From: SIG598 sp045605025 | GTDB lineage: Bacteria; Bacillota; Clostridia; Oscillospirales; Acutalibacteraceae | Length of the DNA: 30,591 nucleotides | NCBI GenBank assembly: GCA_045605025.1 | Contig: JAZUPE010000011.1 | Span: 1 to 30,591, forward strand | Direction: 5' to 3' | In this document: positions 1 to 7,500 of the stretch, piece after piece | Numbering within the stretch: the first letter of the stretch is position 1 | Layout: each line of letters starts with the position of its first letter | Program-made: the position numbers and the translations under genes | The notes under the pieces: model-generated | What the model saw: only the letters and a program-made list of their open reading frames with translations | What the model was told of the DNA's origin: nothing | The model's database searches: none

Positions 1-142
1 CCTGCACAATCTGGCTCAGACGGGTCTTTGTGCGTATGGATGTCTTTTTACTTTCACCGGAGGCCTGCCAGAACCGTAGGATAAGTCGGATCGTAGCCAT
101 GTCGTTCTGTGAGCCAAGGAGTTGATTTATGACATTGTCTTC
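1..142 (-). pseudogene. Serine recombinase fragment running off the left edge
   Basis: Reading leftwards from about 142, an open frame without a credible start enters an 83-bp block (1-83) identical to 168-250 and translates as the end of a serine-recombinase catalytic domain, with the same LRFWQASGE and KTSIRTKTRLSQ residues as the neighbouring gene. The 84 bases between the two copies show no obvious recombinase homology. The frame is still open at base 1, so this may be the body of a second recombinase or the displaced end of the first. Seen: identity and open frame. Inferred: recombinase origin. An assembly artefact at a contig end is possible. Confidence 0.45.
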
Positions 143-250
143 CTAAGACCGCTTGGCCTCCGACTTTCCTGCACAATCTGGCTCAGACGGGTCTTTGTGC
201 GTATGGATGTCTTTTTACTTTCACCGGAGGCCTGCCAGAACCGTAGGATA
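1..250. repeat. 83-bp perfect direct repeat (1-83 and 168-250), 84-bp spacer
   Basis: Bases 1-83 recur exactly at 168-250, a period of 167 bp. The repeat encodes the end of the recombinase catalytic domain on the minus strand. Because copy 1 starts at base 1, the repeat may extend beyond the window. The spacer carries the stop codon that truncates the recombinase at 127. Confidence 0.9.
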
Positions 251-630
251 TTGATGAGTTCGTCAGCGTCGTTCTCAAACTTCTGCTGCCCTTCAACGGT
301 GCTCCACACCTCTATTCCCTGCTCGACAAACCATTGGACGATAAACGGCGTTTCATTCAGTTTTCGGCCGATTCGGTCGTACATAAACACCAACAAGATG
401 TCAAATTCGCGTCGTTCCGCAGCTACCTTGATTTCGATTATCGCATCACGGTCACTTGCGGAAACCTTGAAGCCGGACACGCCTTTCTCGGCAAATTCCT
501 TTACGATTTCCCACCCCATACGCTCGGCAAACTCGTGACATACCTGCTTCTGCATAGGGATATCGTTATTCTCCACCTGTCCTTTGGTTGAAACACGGTA
601 CAGGCAGTAAACTCGTTTTTTGTTATTCAT
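127..630 (-). CDS. Truncated serine recombinase, catalytic domain only
   Basis: This is a resolvase-type serine recombinase that would cut and rejoin DNA through a serine-phosphate linkage. The catalytic motif YRVSTKGQ lies near the N-terminus and is followed by the conserved SGFKVSASDRDA and the arginine helix YDRIGRK. Large clostridial recombinases of this type run to about 500 residues with a recombinase domain, zinc ribbon and coiled coil. Here the protein stops after about 167 residues, just past the LRFWQASGE/TRLSQ segment, in non-homologous sequence (SRRPSGLRKTMS). It is therefore probably inactive as an integrase. ATG at 630 is preferred over the ATG at 639, because the AAGGA ribosome site lies about 10 nt upstream of 630 but only 2 nt from 639. 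A TATAAT-like hexamer on the minus strand (724-729) may belong to its promoter. Confidence 0.8.
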   Translation of the reverse strand: MNNKKRVYCLYRVSTKGQVENNDIPMQKQVCHEFAERMGWEIVKEFAEKGVSGFKVSASDRDAIIEIKVAAERREFDILLVFMYDRIGRKLNETPFIVQWFVEQGIEVWSTVEGQQKFENDADELINILRFWQASGESKKTSIRTKTRLSQIVQESRRPSGLRKTMS

Positions 631-729
631 GTGCACCATTTCCTTTCTTCATTTCCGAAAGGAAACGATGCAGGTGGGAGTAAATAGCTATATTCTTTTT
701 TCAAGGTACAGATAGCAATTTCGATTATA

Positions 730-918
730 CTACACCGCACGCTCATCTGCTACCCCTCCTTCAGAAAAAAGCTGAAGATTATGCGGATTTTCAATGGTAG
801 AAAGCAGAATATCCTTGATATCCTGCAGTGTTTCAGAATTATCCTCCGGTGCAAAAGTCATCCGGACAGCATGACCGTCAATTATCATTGCCTGAGTGAG
901 AATTACAGCTTTGTTCAT
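730..918 (-). CDS. Small TnpW-like protein coupled to tyrosine recombinase
   Basis: A protein of about 62 residues. The residues VRMTFAPEDNSETLQDIKDIL resemble the pattern (short strand, then ET..DKI..L helix) of small 'TnpW'-type proteins encoded beside clostridial transposon recombinases; this is recall, not alignment, and the function is unknown. ATG at 918 is preferred over GTG at 927 because GAGGTGG sits 7 nt upstream of it. The recombinase stop codon is at 929-931, so the ribosome site for this gene begins inside the upstream stop codon and the two genes are probably translationally coupled. It could act as a directionality factor, which is inference only. Confidence 0.6.
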   Translation of the reverse strand: MNKAVILTQAMIIDGHAVRMTFAPEDNSETLQDIKDILLSTIENPHNLQLFSEGGVADERAV

Positions 919-928
919 AGCAGCCACC

Positions 929-1882
929 TCACTTCATGTAATTGAGTACAACTACATCGACACGCTCAATCAGATGCGGTTCTACATCTGGCTGACCGTG
1001 TCCGAGATTGTGGCTGACGATGGCGAGCGCGGTGCGATCGTAGACCTCACCGTATCGCTCCCCACGGCAGCGATACAACCCACGGTCAACGATAAGATGT
1101 TCCTGATTGCGCATTACCTCATCGTAAAGCGACTTTGCATAATCACGGCGGTGCTGATGTAGCGGTTCACGCTCTGGGATTATGCGGTCTGGGAATACCT
1201 TTTTGCAGCCATCAGAGCGCAGTTCATTGCGCTGCCTTGCATCCTCGATTACTGAAATAACGAAATCGCGCTCATGTTCAAGCACTCGCGCCCATCGCTC
1301 CTTGCCGCCCTTCTCATTCAGACGAATCATCAGCCTGCCTTTATCGTCTGTCTTGAGGCAATCTTCGGTAAGCTTTTTAAGACCACCAAGACGCGCACCT
1401 GTCGCTGCTGCAAAACGGTGGACATACTGCGTTTCTTCACGGAATTCATGAATCGGCGGCGCATTTCTGGTGCGTTTGTTGTCGGCACTTTTCCTGTCGG
1501 GCAACTTAACACCAAAATCTTTGACATCGCAATTAAACACACAGGCAAGCGCATACGCCCTTGTGTGAACCGTACTCGCTGAAAGATTGCGAGCAATATT
1601 ATCCTGCAGATATTCAGTCACATATTTCCGCGTCTGCTCGAGCGTTCTTTCACTCGGATACTTCTCGGTCACCCAGTTAATGAATGTCCGTGCCTGTTTC
1701 TTGTATGTTGCATCGGTGGAGTTCTCACCATATGAGAACACGCCTTTGACCGTATGCTTTTCGCCGGTTTCCCGACTGAGTCTGCGAGCTTCTTTCTTAA
1801 GCTCATGCTTATCCTCACCAAATCTATGGTGGGAGTTCACGGCTTTAATCATCTCGTGAACGATTCTGGATTTTCTGCTCAT
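929..1882 (-). CDS. Tyrosine recombinase (phage-type integrase)
   Basis: A 317-residue tyrosine recombinase that would catalyse site-specific integration or excision. Residues about 55-125 form the SAM-like core-binding domain and 150-317 the catalytic domain. The catalytic set is visible: Arg164 in ATGARLGG, Lys191/194 in NEKGGKER, His242-x-x-Arg245 in HQHR, His295 in NLGHGQ and nucleophile Tyr315 in LNYMK three residues from the end. No arm-type DNA-binding domain is evident at the N-terminus. The start has AGGA about 9 nt upstream. It is followed within 1-11 nt by the TnpW-like gene, the usual layout of a mobile-element module. No matching att pair could be recognised by eye. Confidence 0.85.
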   Translation of the reverse strand: MSRKSRIVHEMIKAVNSHHRFGEDKHELKKEARRLSRETGEKHTVKGVFSYGENSTDATYKKQARTFINWVTEKYPSERTLEQTRKYVTEYLQDNIARNLSASTVHTRAYALACVFNCDVKDFGVKLPDRKSADNKRTRNAPPIHEFREETQYVHRFAAATGARLGGLKKLTEDCLKTDDKGRLMIRLNEKGGKERWARVLEHERDFVISVIEDARQRNELRSDGCKKVFPDRIIPEREPLHQHRRDYAKSLYDEVMRNQEHLIVDRGLYRCRGERYGEVYDRTALAIVSHNLGHGQPDVEPHLIERVDVVVLNYMK

Positions 1883-1951
1883 GTTGAGTCATCCTATATT
1901 ATTTGGATTTCCCATTTCTGACTGGTCGTAAGGTAACCACCATCGTTAAAA

Positions 1952-1969
1952 AAGGCAAATTAATGCCTT
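1952..1969 (-). terminator. Intrinsic terminator upstream of the integrase
   Basis: AAGGCA (1952-1957) pairs with TGCCTT (1964-1969) around a 6-nt loop. On the minus strand it is followed by a run of U. It would stop transcripts entering the integrase from the right. The stem is short. Confidence 0.45.
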
Positions 1970-1981
1970 AAGAACGGGAGC

Positions 1982-2027
1982 GCGAAAGGTTGGGCTGCTC
2001 TTCAGTGAGGCAGCCGCTTTTTCGCAG
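1982..2027. other. Two-step inverted repeat
   Basis: An outer arm GCGAAA (1982-1987) pairs with TTTCGC (about 2020-2025). An inner arm GGCTGC (1993-1998) pairs with GCAGCC (2010-2015). On the plus strand the inner stem is followed by GCTTTTT, so it could act as a terminator. No gene is close on that strand. Confidence 0.45.
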
Positions 2028-2145
2028 AATACAATCCGCACACATACGCCCGTTGTCGCTGTGTGCCGGCGCAGAGAAATCGCACGGTACTGCCGAATTG
2101 AGCAGAACATTTCTCCGCTGGTTTGAGATAAATATATATATAAAC

Positions 2146-2184
2146 AAAGCGGCTGAATGACAATTTGCCTCATTCAGCTGCTTT
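2146..2184 (-). terminator. 15-bp stem-loop with U-rich tail on minus strand
   Basis: Bases 2146-2160 pair with 2170-2184 over 15 positions with a single G-U pair and a 9-nt loop. On the minus strand the stem is followed by a U/A-rich stretch (GTTTATATAT). It probably ends a minus-strand transcript coming from the 2,250-2,650 region. Confidence 0.55.
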
Positions 2185-2253
2185 GGTATTGCACAATCGC
2201 CCTCAATGCGAACAATCGTGACTTATTAAGTTTTGTCATAAAGCATCCGACGG

Positions 2254-2517
2254 TCAGTGTGCTGCGGCAGAGCGTTCCGGATATTGCCGGTTTGCGCTTG
2301 CTATGGCACCTATCATAGCTTTATGCGTTTGAATTATAGAAATAAATATATAATGTTTTCATTATATTTGTAAGATTTAGGTTGAATCGTCCGGCACATG
2401 GGTTAGATGCTCTCGGATTTCCTTACATAGGATTATAGATAATAGCAGCACAAAACAAAAAACCATACCAACAGCGTTTGCCGTTAACATGGTTTGTGGT
2501 TCTTGCAATATTCGCAA
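2254..2517 (-). CDS. Possible small membrane protein (uncertain)
   Basis: A minus-strand frame is open from TTG at 2517 (ATG alternative at 2490) to TGA at 2254-2256, giving about 87 residues. A GAGGAG ribosome site lies 10 nt before the TTG. The first half contains one hydrophobic helix (GMVFCFVLLLSIILC) followed by KEIREHLT, which looks like a small single-pass membrane protein. The second half looks less protein-like. It lies just downstream of a good promoter (2622-2650). A terminator-like hairpin (2450-2495) falls inside the frame, so the reading frame may instead be fortuitous and the true product a short RNA. No family recognised. Confidence 0.3.
2450..2495 (-). terminator. Terminator or attenuator-like hairpin
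   Basis: On the minus strand AAACCAT pairs with ATGGTTT (outer arms 2489-2495 and 2460-2466). An inner AACGGC/GCTGTT stem with an AAAC loop (2480-2485, 2470-2475) lies between them. A U-rich tail TTTTTTGTTTTG follows. It lies about 120-160 nt downstream of the promoter at 2622-2650, so it could end a small RNA or attenuate the ORF that overlaps it. Confidence 0.45.
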
Positions 2518-2532
2518 GTAATATAGACTCCT

Positions 2533-2583
2533 CAAGGGAGCCGAAAACTATCACTCGACAAAGGGTACACTTGCCCCTTGGAG
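2533..2583 (-). promoter_or_regulatory. Leader stem that could hide the ribosome site
   Basis: In the minus-strand transcript CTCCAAGGG (complement of 2575-2583) can pair with CCCTTGAGGAG (around 2528-2538). The second element contains the GAGGAG ribosome site of the small ORF starting at 2517. Sequestration of that site is a reasonable reading, but is inferred from base pairing by eye. Confidence 0.3.
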
Positions 2584-2621
2584 CAAAAACAAAACACTAA
2601 AAGAGATATAACTACAGTTAT

Positions 2622-2650
2622 ATCGTAACACAACATATTGTGGCTGTCAA
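2622..2650 (-). promoter_or_regulatory. Minus-strand sigma-A promoter with two palindromic operators
   Basis: TTGACA (2645-2650) and TACGAT (2622-2627) are separated by exactly 17 bp. A perfect 5-4-5 palindrome CACAA-CATA-TTGTG (2629-2642) fills the spacer. A second perfect 8-4-8 palindrome, GATATAAC-TACA-GTTATATC (2605-2624), overlaps the -10 and start site. This is the classic geometry of a repressor-controlled promoter. No repressor gene is visible nearby. Confidence 0.55.
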
Positions 2651-2734
2651 GCGCTAATGCTAATTTTCTCAACAACATATCGCACCTCACTAATTCATCA
2701 ATATAATACACCAAGATATACAGGTTACCCTGCA

Positions 2735-2784
2735 CTTGGCCGGTTACCCCCGCACAGTTTTTGTGCGGAAAGTAACCTGCCAAG
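2735..2784. other. Long interrupted hairpin near recombinase genes
   Basis: Three nested stems stack with small bulges: CTTGG (2735-2739) with CCAAG (2780-2784), GGTTAC (2742-2747) with GTAACC (2772-2777), and CCGCACA (2750-2756) with TGTGCGG (2762-2768), leaving a 5-nt loop. GGTTACCC also occurs as a direct repeat at 2723-2730 and 2742-2749. It lacks a U-tail, so it is not an obvious terminator. It may be a structured RNA or a recombination/transfer site. Confidence 0.5.
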
Positions 2785-2823
2785 GCCTGCGCTGGTCGTG
2801 TCGGGCTGCATCAGCTATAACAA

Positions 2824-2864
2824 AACACCTTTCCCGGATAAGCACTCAACCCAGGCAAGGTGTT
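2824..2864 (-). terminator. Terminator of the 47-residue gene
   Basis: AACACCTT (2824-2831) pairs with AAGGTGTT (2857-2864). On the minus strand the stem is followed by TTGTTAT. It lies 24 nt past the stop codon of the small gene at 2888-3031. Confidence 0.45.
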
Positions 2865-2887
2865 CGTCATATGTCAGCCATCATTAT

Positions 2888-3031
2888 TTATTGAATGTAT
2901 GCGCGCAATTCCATTAGGCATTCAATCGATTCATTCAATATTTCATTGTGGTGCTCCAGCATGGCTATCTCTGCTTCAAGCTGCATTACAATGTCATTAA
3001 GCATTACAAGTGAATAATAACCATCCTGCAT
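2888..3031 (-). CDS. 47-residue helical small protein
   Basis: This small gene has an unusually strong ribosome site, AAGGAGGGG, 5-7 nt before ATG at 3031, and ends in TAA at 2888-2890. The product is acidic and helical, with a heptad-like run MQLEAEIAMLEHHNEILNES that could form a short coiled coil. Its start codon overlaps the stop of an open frame upstream (TAATG), which suggests coupled translation with a now truncated gene. A terminator-like hairpin follows at 2824-2864. I do not recognise the family; small coiled-coil proteins are frequent in clostridial mobile elements. Confidence 0.6.
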   Translation of the reverse strand: MQDGYYSLVMLNDIVMQLEAEIAMLEHHNEILNESIECLMELRAYIQ

Positions 3032-3153
3032 TAGTTCCCCTCCTTTCTTCTAAAGTTTTCGAGCCACAATTCAAGAGTTAACATTAGCTGAGAATTATGC
3101 CACTGGAGCTTAAATTTCTTCTCGGTCAACTCTTCAATATGTGCTATAACCTT
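3031..3153 (-). pseudogene. Open 40-codon frame without start, coupled to the 47-residue gene
   Basis: Between an in-frame stop at 3154-3156 and the TAA at 3031-3033, 40 codons are open (the protein includes HIEELTEKKFKLQW and LELWLENFRRKEGN). It is rich in charged helix-forming residues and its TAA overlaps the next ATG as TAATG. There is no ATG or GTG with a ribosome site, so it reads as the remnant of a deleted gene or a leader frame started at the internal TTG. Confidence 0.35.
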
Positions 3154-3230
3154 TTAAGGAAAAGCTGATGGTATAGTGAGAAAACAAAGATGCAGGCGGA
3201 ATTCAATTCGCTGCTTTGGATAACTTCATT

Positions 3231-3280
3231 AAAAAAGTCGAACCCCGTACGCCATAGGAGCTTAAGGGTTCGACTTTTTT
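3231..3280. terminator. Strong bidirectional intrinsic terminator
   Basis: A perfect 15-bp stem joins 3231-3245 and 3266-3280 around a 20-nt loop, with A6 on one side and T6 on the other. It separates the small-gene region from the decayed gene and deformylase to the right. Confidence 0.75.
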
Positions 3281-3324
3281 ATCTATTATTTCTTTGATTG
3301 AACACCTGTTCTTTCAACAAACAA

Positions 3325-3665
3325 TTAAATTCCAGCCATCAGTCTATTCACCAAGAATATCCTTGTGGTAGTAGGCGCAGTGGTCGGCGCTGCAGTGGGT
3401 GCTACGGTTGGCGCCGGTATTGTGGAAGCTGTAGTTGGGGCGGGTGATGTTGGTACTGCGGTAGTAGACGACAAATTTATACTTGACCTCTCCTTCACTT
3501 CTATCCGCCTCTCCCTGATAGAAAGAGAATTTCAGCGATTCACATAATTATATGCCAGTCGTATAGAAATGTAGTATCAGACTCGGTTTCTTCTATATGA
3601 GAGTTATCGCTCAAATGATACTTAGAATCCTTGCGCGAGGAACTTATTGTATCACTGTTTCTCCA
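3325..3665 (-). pseudogene. Probable decayed gene with a Pro/Thr-rich tail
   Basis: No intact ORF is present, but three successive minus-strand frames look protein-like. The first (about 3665-3550) contains SHIEETESDTTFLYDW. The second (about 3547-3470) contains LKFSFYQGEADRSEGEVKYK. The third (about 3500-3325) encodes a low-complexity tail of PTTAPT-type repeats ending in RIFLVNRLMAGI. Pro/Thr linkers of this kind are common in secreted proteins of gut Clostridia. Two frameshifts and no start codon suggest a pseudogene. A Val/Gly/Ala-rich plus-strand ORF over the tail is its antisense shadow. Confidence 0.35.
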
Positions 3666-3697
3666 AAATTGACTTTTAGTGCTCTGACTATGAAAGA

Positions 3698-4285
3698 CTA
3701 GTCGTCTTTAGATTCTTCGCCTGTTCTTGGGGCATCTTCGTTCGTGGAAAAAATACGATCAATCGCCTGCTGAGTCATCTTACTATAATGAGCATCGTTA
3801 TCAAACTTAGCAAAAGCTTTATCGATAAACACCTCTCCATTAAGGTGATCAATTTCGTGCTGGCATACTATGGCAAGAAACCCGTCCGCATCGAAAGAAA
3901 TCGGATTAAAATTTACATCGCGCGAAGTTACCCGAACCTTCTTATATCTCTTAACAAAAACGGTTATTCCCGGGAAACTGAGACACCCTTCCGGAGACTC
4001 AACCATTTCATCACCAATAGGAGTATATGTAGGATTAATCAACACCAAGGGATTCGATGCATCTTTTTTCTCATCAACGACAGCAACACGTTGCATAATG
4101 CCCACCTGAGGAGCAGCCAAGCCAACACCTGTGCCGCACGAATAGAGTGTATCGAACATCTCCTGAATAAAATCTCTGAAAGCTGGTGACTCGATCTCCG
4201 AACGAGTAAGTTTTCTAGATTTGTTTCTCAAAAATAAATCTTTATTATCGTAGTCTTTCTTATTAACTTTAAGTATTTGAAACAT
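3698..4285 (-). CDS. def: Peptide deformylase
   Basis: This 195-residue metalloenzyme removes the formyl group from the N-terminal methionine of new proteins in the cytoplasm. All three family motifs are intact: GVGLAAPQ (53-60), EGCLS with metal ligand Cys101, and QHEIDH with His143, Glu144 and His147. The length is at the upper end of the family because of an acidic C-terminal tail of about 25 residues. It has its own strong promoter and no formyltransferase (fmt) beside it, so it is more likely an extra copy carried with the accessory region than the housekeeping gene in its usual priA-def-fmt setting. It is divergent from the TIR-NACHT gene and shares a 240-bp regulatory gap with it. Confidence 0.93.
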   Translation of the reverse strand: MFQILKVNKKDYDNKDLFLRNKSRKLTRSEIESPAFRDFIQEMFDTLYSCGTGVGLAAPQVGIMQRVAVVDEKKDASNPLVLINPTYTPIGDEMVESPEGCLSFPGITVFVKRYKKVRVTSRDVNFNPISFDADGFLAIVCQHEIDHLNGEVFIDKAFAKFDNDAHYSKMTQQAIDRIFSTNEDAPRTGEESKDD

Positions 4286-4317
4286 TCATGTCACTCTCCT
4301 ATATGTAGCGTGATTTT

Positions 4318-4347
4318 ATTATACGATACAGCACAAGTCGAAGTCAA
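4318..4347 (-). promoter_or_regulatory. Sigma-A promoter of def
   Basis: TTGACT (4342-4347) and TATAAT (4318-4323) on the minus strand are separated by 18 bp and lie 32 bp before the def start. The ribosome site GGAGAG lies a few bases before the ATG. Confidence 0.75.
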
Positions 4348-4394
4348 CAGCATTTTATATACAAACAATTATGTATATTTGTGATTTGTGTTTA

Positions 4395-4423
4395 TTGTGC
4401 AACTGTTGTATGCATGGTATAAT
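4395..4423 (+). promoter_or_regulatory. Sigma-A promoter of the TIR-NACHT gene
   Basis: TTGTGC (4395-4400) and a perfect TATAAT (4418-4423) with a TGg extension are 17 bp apart. Transcription would give an untranslated leader of about 95 nt before the AGGGGAGG ribosome site (4512-4519) and ATG 4527. Confidence 0.7.
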
Positions 4424-4526
4424 ATAAAATATCGCTTTGCTATAGGTAGAAAATCGATAGAAGAGCGGATTCAAAGTATCTTTCTTCTAACATGGAAACA
4501 AAGCAAATTCAAGGGGAGGATTATTC

Positions 4527-7500
4527 ATGGATGGTACAAAGAAAGTATTTGTTAGTTATGGACATGACCATTTTCAATCCGTGGTCGAACAATTCGTAGA
4601 TTCACTAAAAAACGAAGGTTATACTGTCTTCATGGATAGTAAAAATCCAAGTGACGATGGTAAAGGTGTCGTGTATGGTATCCGTCCAGCATATGATTAC
4701 AATGACGAGATTGACGATGCAATATGCGGATGTGACGCTTTTATTTTTTTCATGACTAAGCATTCTGTCCGTCGCGAGGGGTACTGTCTGAATGAGATAA
4801 CGCGTGCTCAAGAAAAAAATAAACTTCTCATCCCAATTATGCTTGAGCAGGTAACAGTACCGCTAAATATATGTCGAATCCAATACATAGGTTTTCCTGT
4901 TTCGTATAACGACGCCACACAGCAGGCAGTATATTCCGAGGAGACTTTTTCCGAGGTATTCAGCAAGGTTGTTTCCTGTATAGAAAAGAAATCTGTTTTA
5001 TCAGATCGCGCCTTGGTCGAACTTGAGTCTCCAAGTACACTCTATATGCTGCAGGAACTCTGCAACGATTTTGTTGGCAGAGAGTGGATGATGGAGCAGA
5101 TCTCAAACTGGGTAACCAACTACACGCCCGCTCATTACAGTTGCATCAGCGGCTCCATGGGAAGCGGCAAGAGTGCTTTTTCTGCAAACTTTGCCATGCG
5201 GTATTCCGAAATAATAAAAGCGGTGCACTTCTGTCACGCTGACGATTATCTGTCGTGTGATCCGCGTGTATTTATGCGGATGATCGCAAACATGATGTCT
5301 ATTCAGATGCAGACATATCGCGAAGAGATTTCGCGCATTCCTGAGCTTGGAGAGATAAAACAGTATTCTATCAGCAGAACTTTCCTGACCCTGTTTGTCG
5401 AGCCCTTGCGCAATATTGAACAGACCTCCGATAGCGAGATAGCTCCGTTCGCGGTATTGATAGACGGTCTTGACGAGCTACTTCGCGCACGAGGCCAAAG
5501 CGGATACTCCTCTATAAACGATCTGAGAGAGTTCATCAACTGCCTGAACAAGTATGAAAACCAGCTTCCTTCGTGGTTCAAGGTCGTAATGACATCGCGT
5601 CCTGACGGAGAAATTCGCGGAATGATTTCAGGAATGGATTTGTTTGATCTGGACGATCGCGAAGCTTCAAGGAAAGATTGTAGGCTTTACATCGAATCGA
5701 TGTTGCCTTCATTCGGAATTAATACTGATTCAAGTGTTGTAGAGGCGATTTTAGAGCGGAGTGAATCCAATTTCCGCTATTTATCCATGCTTTTCTCCGG
5801 ATTCAGACGGAGAAGTATATGCGAAAACACAGAAATTCAGGAACTGCTGAGCAGCATTCCAAACGGCTTGACCAGCCTGTATTACACCACTTTCTCTGAG
5901 CTGTTCTACGACGACTATCAATCTATTGCCCCCTTCTTCGCTTTACTGTGTGCGGCTGTGAAGAACTTGCGTACGACCACGGTTGCGAAACTGTTGGGAG
6001 TAAATCCGCGCGATATCGCCGAATTCAAAAACAGAGCACGAGGATTTGTCAGAGAAATAGCCGGAAGAGTAATGTTCAATCACTCATCTGTGCGTGAATG
6101 GCTTATGTCAGATGAGAGCAGAGAATTCGAGATTACAGCAAAAGAGGGCGAAGACATATTGGTTAACGCCCTAAAGGGATGTATAGATGATAGGAATTTC
6201 CCGAACAGCGGATATCTTGCAAATTACGGATTCTACCATCTTATCATCAACGAAGAATACGATCTCATTGTTCGAGCTTTTGAAAACAGTGTTTCTGCCT
6301 ACGAAAAATTCGGTCATACCATGGCTGAGATGGATGTAGACATACAGAATCGTGTATGGGACAATCTTGCTTCGAGACTCGAAAGAGGAACAGCAAACAA
6401 AGTTGTTGTGGCTTACGCCAAAGCTTGTGCAGATACATATTTCGCCCAAAACGCCATAGACCTTTTAAGCCGCTCTGCGGTAAATAAGATAGTTGGACCG
6501 GCAAGCATTGAGTACGCCAGAAGCATTCTGTGCAACGACGACAGGTATAACGCTCTGGTATGTGCCCAAAAGGCACTTAATTACGCTGACGGTTCCGATG
6601 CGAGTGATTACGATTCACTCTACGAATTCATCGTATGTAGCGTAGGTTATGGCGATGTTCTGAAAAATACTGACAAATGCGAAGAGGCAATCAACGCATA
6701 CAATGGCGCCGAACAGGCTTCGGACAAAGCCCTAGATTTATGCAAAGACAATGATTATCGTCTCAGAGAGATCAAGCATCTGAGATGCGAGTTATTTATT
6801 AAAAGATCAAATGTTGAAAAGGAGATTGATAACTTCTCGGATGCTCGTTTGTATGCCCAGAAGCAGTATGAACTGGCTTTGGATATCCGTACATCTTATC
6901 CTTCAGAAAACACCGATATGCTCTATAGCGAATCATTAATTATTATCGGCGATACAATGATGGATAACAAGACCGATGATCGTCCGGCAAAAGAAAGGCT
7001 TACGGAAGCTTTCAGAGTCTTTAACGAAGCTTTTGAAATTCGCGAAAAAATGTTTGAGGAACATCCAAACTCGGTAAATCGCGATAGCTTAACATACTGT
7101 TATGACCGATTAGGCGATGTCGCTCGTAGGTTAGGACACAACGACGAAGCCAGAAAACAATACACTTTGTTGCTTGCAAATTCGGAGGAGCTAGCAAAAG
7201 AGTTCCCTTCAAAGCAAAACAGACGTTCAGTAAGTGTTGCTTTAACAAACTTGGCATTGATAGCCAGATCGGACAACAACATTGCCGAAGCCGAGCGTTA
7301 TGATACTGCTGCATTGGAAATCGATGAGGCATTAGCGAAAGAGTATCCCGGATTTGAGACAAAGCGAGATTATGCTTTCACTCTTAACGCGCTCTGTGCA
7401 GATGCTTTGGCTATAAATGACTGGAACAAAGCGACTTATTATTCAACTGAGGCATATAATCTCCTCACTGAAATTAATAACGAGTACAAGCGATTGACTG

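Noticed and set aside
2657..2917. Plus-strand ORF of 86 codons across the stacked hairpin
   Set aside because: No ribosome site, low-quality composition, and it opposes the hairpin, terminator and promoter signals read on the minus strand.
3231..3280. tRNA-like GGTTCGA element
   Set aside because: The sequence belongs to a perfect 15-bp terminator stem; no acceptor, D or anticodon arms can be drawn.
3365..3547. Val/Gly/Ala-rich plus-strand ORF of 60 codons
   Set aside because: It is the antisense of a Pro/Thr-rich coding repeat and has no ribosome site at its GTG start.
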